NCBI GenBank assembly: GCA_964509295.1
Contig: CAZDWS010000006.1
Location: 1 to 64,000, forward strand
DNA: 64,000 nucleotides
Reading direction: 5' to 3'
Origin: JBGSQR01 sp964509295
Lineage (GTDB): Bacteria > Desulfobacterota > Desulfuromonadia > Geobacterales > Pseudopelobacteraceae
Position 1 is the stretch's first letter. Each line of letters opens with the position of its first letter. Both the position numbers and the translations under genes were made by a program. A model generated the notes under the pieces. That model ran no database searches and was not told the DNA's origin. It saw nothing but the letters and a program-made list of their open reading frames with translations. Shown one piece after another: positions 60,277 to 64,000 of this stretch.

Positions 60277-62130
60277 TTATTTGCCACGCTTCCACTGGTA
60301 ATATTTTCGGTACCATGTGGATGTTTTCTTGAACAGGCTGAACATACTCTCTTCCGGAAACATATTTACTCTGAAAACAGCCAGCCGGTCGTCCTCAATG
60401 GTGTATCCACCCTTATCTGTTGCAATTCCGAAATCAAATCCGGCCTGCCTGACCAGATCTTTAATACTGTCATCATAATTGCCGAACGGGTAGGCAAATG
60501 AAATGACTTCAGTCTTCAATTCCTGTTCAATGCACTCTCTGCTTGTGGTGATTTCCTGCCTGGCCTGTTCCATGTTCAGTTGAGTCAGACGGGGATGTGT
60601 CATGGTGTGAGCGCCGATTTCCCATCCCTGATTAACAAAAGCCTGTTTCTGTTCTTTCGTCATCAATCTGTTTACTTCCACATCTTCACCCACATCCCAG
60701 AAATTACCGTCGGCAGAAAAATCTCCCAGTAAAAACAGGACACCCTTGAAACCGTATTTCTCCGTAAGCGGAAGCATGTTGCGGAAATTATCCAGAAAGC
60801 CGTCATCAAAAGTAATAATAAACGGCTTTTTAGGAAAGGTGCTCGACGGTTTCTCACCGGTGGAGAATGCCAGGTAATCCTTGAAGGTAATGGCTGTCAA
60901 ACCACGTCGCTTAAAGAAGCTAAGATGCTTTTCAAAGTTTTCCTTGGTGACAAAAGTACGGTGCCTGGTTTTGATAACCGCATCGGAAACCCTGTGGTAC
61001 ATCAGCACCGGAATCGGGGTCGGTGATAGTTTGCGCATGATTGCGGATGAATAGGTATTCAGAATCTCAGGCATGATCCTGTTGATATCATAAACCGATG
61101 CCAGCTCAGCAGGATCTATAATATCCGGTTGCTCTCCGCTTATGAAAGCCTGAAGTTTCCCTGTGACTGCATCCGTATCGGGTTGGAATGGTACAGCTAT
61201 TGAAAGTATGTCGCCAAAATTGGTGCTGATTGCCTCGTTAATATTTGCCTTGCTCACAAAGCCGTGGCAGCAGGCCTCACCCATGGCAAAAACAGCACTT
61301 TTCAGGGCCAGGGCTTCCATGGCAACCCGTCCGGCTCCAATAACCACATCCGAGTCTGCCATCAGTTCCATAACCTGTTTCGTAAACCCCATATAACGAA
61401 TGCGCCCTCCGAATCGGGCCTGGAGATCCGTAAAGGCGTCCTTCCCTTTCTGGGGGAAAGACTCCCATTCGCCGCCAACTATTTGAATCGAAACAGTTGG
61501 GTTCTGCTGTAATAACTGAGGAAAAACCTGCGATACCAGATCTGCAATATGTGCGCCTTTAGGGCCGTTCAGACGCCCGACTACCGAAATTATGATCTCA
61601 TCATTTGAAGCTCTGGTTCTGTTGAATTGTTTCAGTTTCGCAAGATCAAGCGGATTTGGCAGGCAAACCAGCTTTTGTCTATCCATTCCCAGCTCATTGG
61701 CCAGTTGTTCAATCAACTGGGGGCAGATGGCTATGGCTTTCTCGCCATAGATATTATTTGACTTCACCGAAGAATGTTTTACCTGTCGTCCATGAATGGT
61801 TGAAACCAGCGGAACGCGTGTCCCGCGAACGGCATAGTGGGCGACCCAGCTGGCGGCCCGTGAATGGGCATGCACAACATCTATTTCCTGTTCGCGAATC
61901 AGTTTTCTCAGGTAACGGATGTTCCGGAATCTTTGAATAAGTGATCTATTGGAAATAGGCAGCGGAAGACAGGTGATCCTGTCGGATAATCCGGCCTGGT
62001 CAGTAACCATGACTACCTGATGCCCACCGGCGCTTTGGTGTTCTGCCAATTGCAGGGCATAGGCTACTGAACCGGCAAAAAAGTTTGAAGATAAGACATG
62101 TAGGATCCGTAAAGGCATAGGTTGTTCCAT
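60277..62130 (-). CDS. GT4 glycosyltransferase fused to polysaccharide deacetylase
   Basis: A two-enzyme fusion of 617 aa. Residues about 1-370 are a GT-B glycosyltransferase (RILHVLSSNFFAGSVAYAL, HAHSRAASWVAHY, VVGRLNGPKGAHI, GAGRVAMEAL). Residues about 380-615 are a NodB-type deacetylase with TFDDGFLDN (metal Asp), GAHTMTHPRL (His pair) and SFAYPFGNYDD. This suggests coupled transfer and N-deacetylation of a sugar in LPS or capsule. The start is uncertain: ATGs at 62130 and 62118 are in frame, the latter after GGAA. It precedes tcdA on the same strand by 38 nt. Confidence 0.9.
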   Translation of the reverse strand: MEQPMPLRILHVLSSNFFAGSVAYALQLAEHQSAGGHQVVMVTDQAGLSDRITCLPLPISNRSLIQRFRNIRYLRKLIREQEIDVVHAHSRAASWVAHYAVRGTRVPLVSTIHGRQVKHSSVKSNNIYGEKAIAICPQLIEQLANELGMDRQKLVCLPNPLDLAKLKQFNRTRASNDEIIISVVGRLNGPKGAHIADLVSQVFPQLLQQNPTVSIQIVGGEWESFPQKGKDAFTDLQARFGGRIRYMGFTKQVMELMADSDVVIGAGRVAMEALALKSAVFAMGEACCHGFVSKANINEAISTNFGDILSIAVPFQPDTDAVTGKLQAFISGEQPDIIDPAELASVYDINRIMPEILNTYSSAIMRKLSPTPIPVLMYHRVSDAVIKTRHRTFVTKENFEKHLSFFKRRGLTAITFKDYLAFSTGEKPSSTFPKKPFIITFDDGFLDNFRNMLPLTEKYGFKGVLFLLGDFSADGNFWDVGEDVEVNRLMTKEQKQAFVNQGWEIGAHTMTHPRLTQLNMEQARQEITTSRECIEQELKTEVISFAYPFGNYDDSIKDLVRQAGFDFGIATDKGGYTIEDDRLAVFRVNMFPEESMFSLFKKTSTWYRKYYQWKRGK

Positions 62131-62187
62131 GGTTTGATTGTAACGCAAAACAGTGATCAGTTAATTATCCTAAAATCGGTAGTTCGC

Positions 62188-62323
62188 TTCACGCGAAGGC
62201 GCAAAGGCGCAAAGGCGCAAAGAAAGTCAACTGCTTATAAACAATAATTAACTCACCAAATAGGTGAATGGTTTGTTTTTGTTACGTTTAGGTTTTCTTA
62301 GCGTTCTTTGCGTCTTTGCATGA
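62188..62323. repeat. CGAAGGCGCAAAG inverted repeat element, copy 2
   Basis: TTCACGCGAAGGCGCAAAGG (62188-62207) begins a run with the 8-bp unit GGCGCAAA three times. The other arm (62297-62323, CTTAGCGTTCTTTGCGTCTT) matches the inner segment of copy 1 (CGCAAAGTTCGCTAAGAAAA) as its complement. It fills the gap between the fusion gene and GT9. Confidence 0.8.
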
Positions 62324-62345
62324 TCAACTGTTTTTTTAGGTTTTT

Positions 62346-63350
62346 TTATTTTAATTGTTCCAGCTTTTGAATTACATCCGCAGGCTTGATGTTTTCAATA
62401 CAGGCGCAGCGATTATCGCGGCGGCATTGCTGACACTGTTTGTCCAGCACAAGATGTCCGGCTCTTACTCCCAATGGTGACCAGCGCCCCGGATGAATCG
62501 GCTGCATGGGTGCAAAAAGTCCAACAGCTACCTTTCCCAAAGCGGCAGCTATATGTAGCGGTCCGGTACTGGCTGCCACAAGGCCATGGGCCCGGCTGAT
62601 AAAGGAGATGAATTGATCCAGCGGCATTTTGCCGGTGATATCAGTTACACTGCTACCCCACGATTCCAGTTGCGGTTGCAGGGCAATACCGTCTTCCTTG
62701 CTGCCTGAGATAAAAATCTTGTATTTGTCAGGCGGAAGCAGGCGGATCAGCTCGCTGAAGTTCGGAATTCCCCATTCCCGGGCACTGCCTTTTGATTTTG
62801 GATGCAGAATCAGATTGAAACGATCGTCAGCAAGCCATCCGGCATAGGATTGATCCAGCTTGGCAGGCCTGGTCAGTCCCATCAACCGGGTCAGTTCTTC
62901 AAGTGAAGGTGTGGTTGTTACGCCCAGAGAATTAAAAAGCAGGGCATTCAGCTGGGACTCGTGCAACGGAGACCTTTTTCGCCCCACATTTACCAGCTTA
63001 TTGCAGTTCAGCCAGTGGGTAAAACGGTGCGAAGTGCCAATACGAAGCGGGATTTTACTCTGGCGGGCAACTTTAGCCAGCTCTTTGTTCGGGAATACGT
63101 GCACAATTGCATCGGCCTGCAGGGACGTGAAATATGCAATTCTGTCAGCTTGTGAAAAGCCTGTTATCTCATCCCAATTTATAAAGTGATCGATATGTTC
63201 GCAGGCAGCAATGATCGGCGCCGTATAGGATCGCCCCACAAACCATATTTTCAGGCCCGGGTGCAGTTTTTTCATTAAACCGGCAACCGGCAGAGTCAGG
63301 ATTACATCACCGATACCGTCCGTACGGCTGATGATAAGGTTCTTAATCAT
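62346..63350 (-). CDS. Glycosyltransferase family 9 (heptosyltransferase-like)
   Basis: ADP-heptose:LPS heptosyltransferase family, 334 aa. Visible are the N-terminal IISRTDGIGDVILTLPVAGLMK, VGRSYTAPII, NLILHPKSKGSAREWG, ASTGPLHIAAALGK and VGLFAPMQPIHPGRW. A cysteine cluster CQQCRRDNRCAC near the C-terminus is common in this group. It should add a core sugar to lipid A-Kdo. Its ATG overlaps the TAA of the upstream GT2 by one base, indicating coupling. Confidence 0.93.
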   Translation of the reverse strand: MIKNLIISRTDGIGDVILTLPVAGLMKKLHPGLKIWFVGRSYTAPIIAACEHIDHFINWDEITGFSQADRIAYFTSLQADAIVHVFPNKELAKVARQSKIPLRIGTSHRFTHWLNCNKLVNVGRKRSPLHESQLNALLFNSLGVTTTPSLEELTRLMGLTRPAKLDQSYAGWLADDRFNLILHPKSKGSAREWGIPNFSELIRLLPPDKYKIFISGSKEDGIALQPQLESWGSSVTDITGKMPLDQFISFISRAHGLVAASTGPLHIAAALGKVAVGLFAPMQPIHPGRWSPLGVRAGHLVLDKQCQQCRRDNRCACIENIKPADVIQKLEQLK

Positions 63351-64000
63351 TATCGGGAATCCCGGGCCGAGAACATATCCCGTGTCTTGGCATATTTTAT
63401 GAAATTTGCAACAGCCGACAGTATGCAGATCACCAGGCCGTGGTAGCCGTCAAGAAATCCGAGTCGAATTATATACTGTCGGATGAAGCACCAGAGCGGG
63501 TTCAAAACAAGTTTCATGAATCCGGGGCGCCTGCCTTTGTCAAATTGCACCTGGGCCATCATGGTCGTAAATTTTTTGATCTGGTCAAGGTGCTGGTCAA
63601 TCGTGTAGTAGGAGTAGTGTAGCAAATCTCCCGCAATATGCTTCGGTTCGCGGCTGTCGTTAAGCAGATAGCGCTCGTGTATGGTGTTGCCTGTCCAGGC
63701 ACCTTTTCGCTTGTCAAACAGTCGCAGTTTGCGGTCCGGATACCAGCCGCAGTGCCGCACCCAGGTGCCGCAGTAATTGGTCAGGCGGTTGAAGGAGTAG
63801 CCGTCGTGCTGCCAGTTATTCTTGACCTCAAGAATTGATTTTTTCAGTTCGTCGGAAAGTACTTCGTCTGCGTCAAGCGAGAGCACATGGGGGTAGGTGG
63901 CATACTCCAGGGCCTTGTTTTTCTGCTCCACATATCCTAGAAAAGGCTGCTCAATAAAAGTAACCTTGAACTTACTGCAGATCTCTCTTGTCCGGTCAGT
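63350..64000 (-). CDS. LPS-core glycosyltransferase family 2 (WaaE/KdtX-like), 5' end beyond window
   Basis: The frame is open to the right edge, so the N-terminus is missing. The visible 216 residues include EICSKFKVTFIEQPFLGYVE, QKNKALEYATYPHVLSLDADEVLSDEL in sequence (DxD metal site), YCGTWVRHCGWYPDRKLRLF and GNTIHERYLL. All are hallmarks of the beta-1,4-glucosyltransferase group that modifies the inner core. A GTG at 63931 is internal, not the start. It is the first of the visible minus-strand LPS block. Confidence 0.93.
   Translation of the reverse strand, partial: TDRTREICSKFKVTFIEQPFLGYVEQKNKALEYATYPHVLSLDADEVLSDELKKSILEVKNNWQHDGYSFNRLTNYCGTWVRHCGWYPDRKLRLFDKRKGAWTGNTIHERYLLNDSREPKHIAGDLLHYSYYTIDQHLDQIKKFTTMMAQVQFDKGRRPGFMKLVLNPLWCFIRQYIIRLGFLDGYHGLVICILSAVANFIKYAKTRDMFSARDSR

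Overview
The window reads as chromosomal DNA of a Gram-negative, anaerobic or facultative member of the Desulfuromonadales/Geobacter group (Desulfobacterota). The evidence is the mix of gene families. There is a very high density of PAS-containing and hybrid histidine kinases, a periplasmic-binding-domain sensor family, a sigma-54 activator, and a multidomain [FeFe] hydrogenase. A DHH-CBS-CCA-adding enzyme, a PagL-like outer-membrane lipid A deacylase and LPS-core glycosyltransferases are also present, as is a type A RNase P RNA downstream of a NIF3 / zinc-ribbon gene pair. The genus is an inference; no species is claimed. By eye the base composition is moderate and even, with no obvious prophage, integron or CRISPR array. 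The only mobile-type gene is a small REP-associated (RAYT-like) transposase.

Layout. 0-14.4 kb: a 3' gene fragment, an unrecognised 388-residue protein, a CHASE-PAS hybrid kinase, the RAYT-like gene with a perfect hairpin beside it, a STAS protein, and a minus-strand signalling cluster. In transcription order that cluster is a CheB-CheR-PAS fusion, a PAS hybrid kinase, a PAS/HisKA_3 kinase and a NarL-type regulator. PagL, an alpha/beta hydrolase and a DUF2784 protein follow. 14.6-25 kb: a Kua/CarF-like lipid desaturase, two nitroreductases, a substrate-binding-domain hybrid kinase, small membrane or periplasmic proteins, and a 1150-residue fusion of [2Fe-2S] ferredoxin, NfnB/GltD-like flavoprotein and [FeFe] hydrogenase. 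25-33 kb: GluQRS, PpnP, a sigma-54 activator without receiver domain, an amidohydrolase overlapping a LplT-PlsC-acyl-ACP synthetase fusion, and a glycine-zipper protein with a good sigma-54 promoter. 33-46 kb: three more sensor proteins (PAS hybrid kinase, tandem binding-domain GGDEF cyclase, and a 1304-residue four-PAS hybrid kinase) interleaved with a CCA-adding enzyme, MaoC, QueF and EfpL.

46-54.5 kb is housekeeping. It holds a CAU-anticodon tRNA (probably tRNA-Ile2) with a textbook promoter, NIF3, a zinc-ribbon coiled-coil protein, rnpB, a YkgJ-type cysteine-cluster protein, an S4 protein, HemE, a WbuC cupin and an aminotransferase. The aminotransferase is preceded by what looks like a promoter / alanine-rich leader ORF / terminator unit. 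54.5-64 kb: TatA, a DUF3187 protein, an HK/OmpR pair, a small membrane protein, a glycosyltransferase, TcdA and an LPS/core-polysaccharide block (GT4-deacetylase fusion, GT9, GT2) that runs off the right edge.

The most unusual items are: the candidate alanine attenuator at 52.9-53.1 kb; the double-sensor GGDEF protein; a PAS domain with a four-cysteine cluster; the flavoprotein-[FeFe] hydrogenase fusion with an altered third H-cluster motif; a self-contained CRP-type promoter / 77-residue ORF / terminator unit; and several families of palindromic intergenic repeats.
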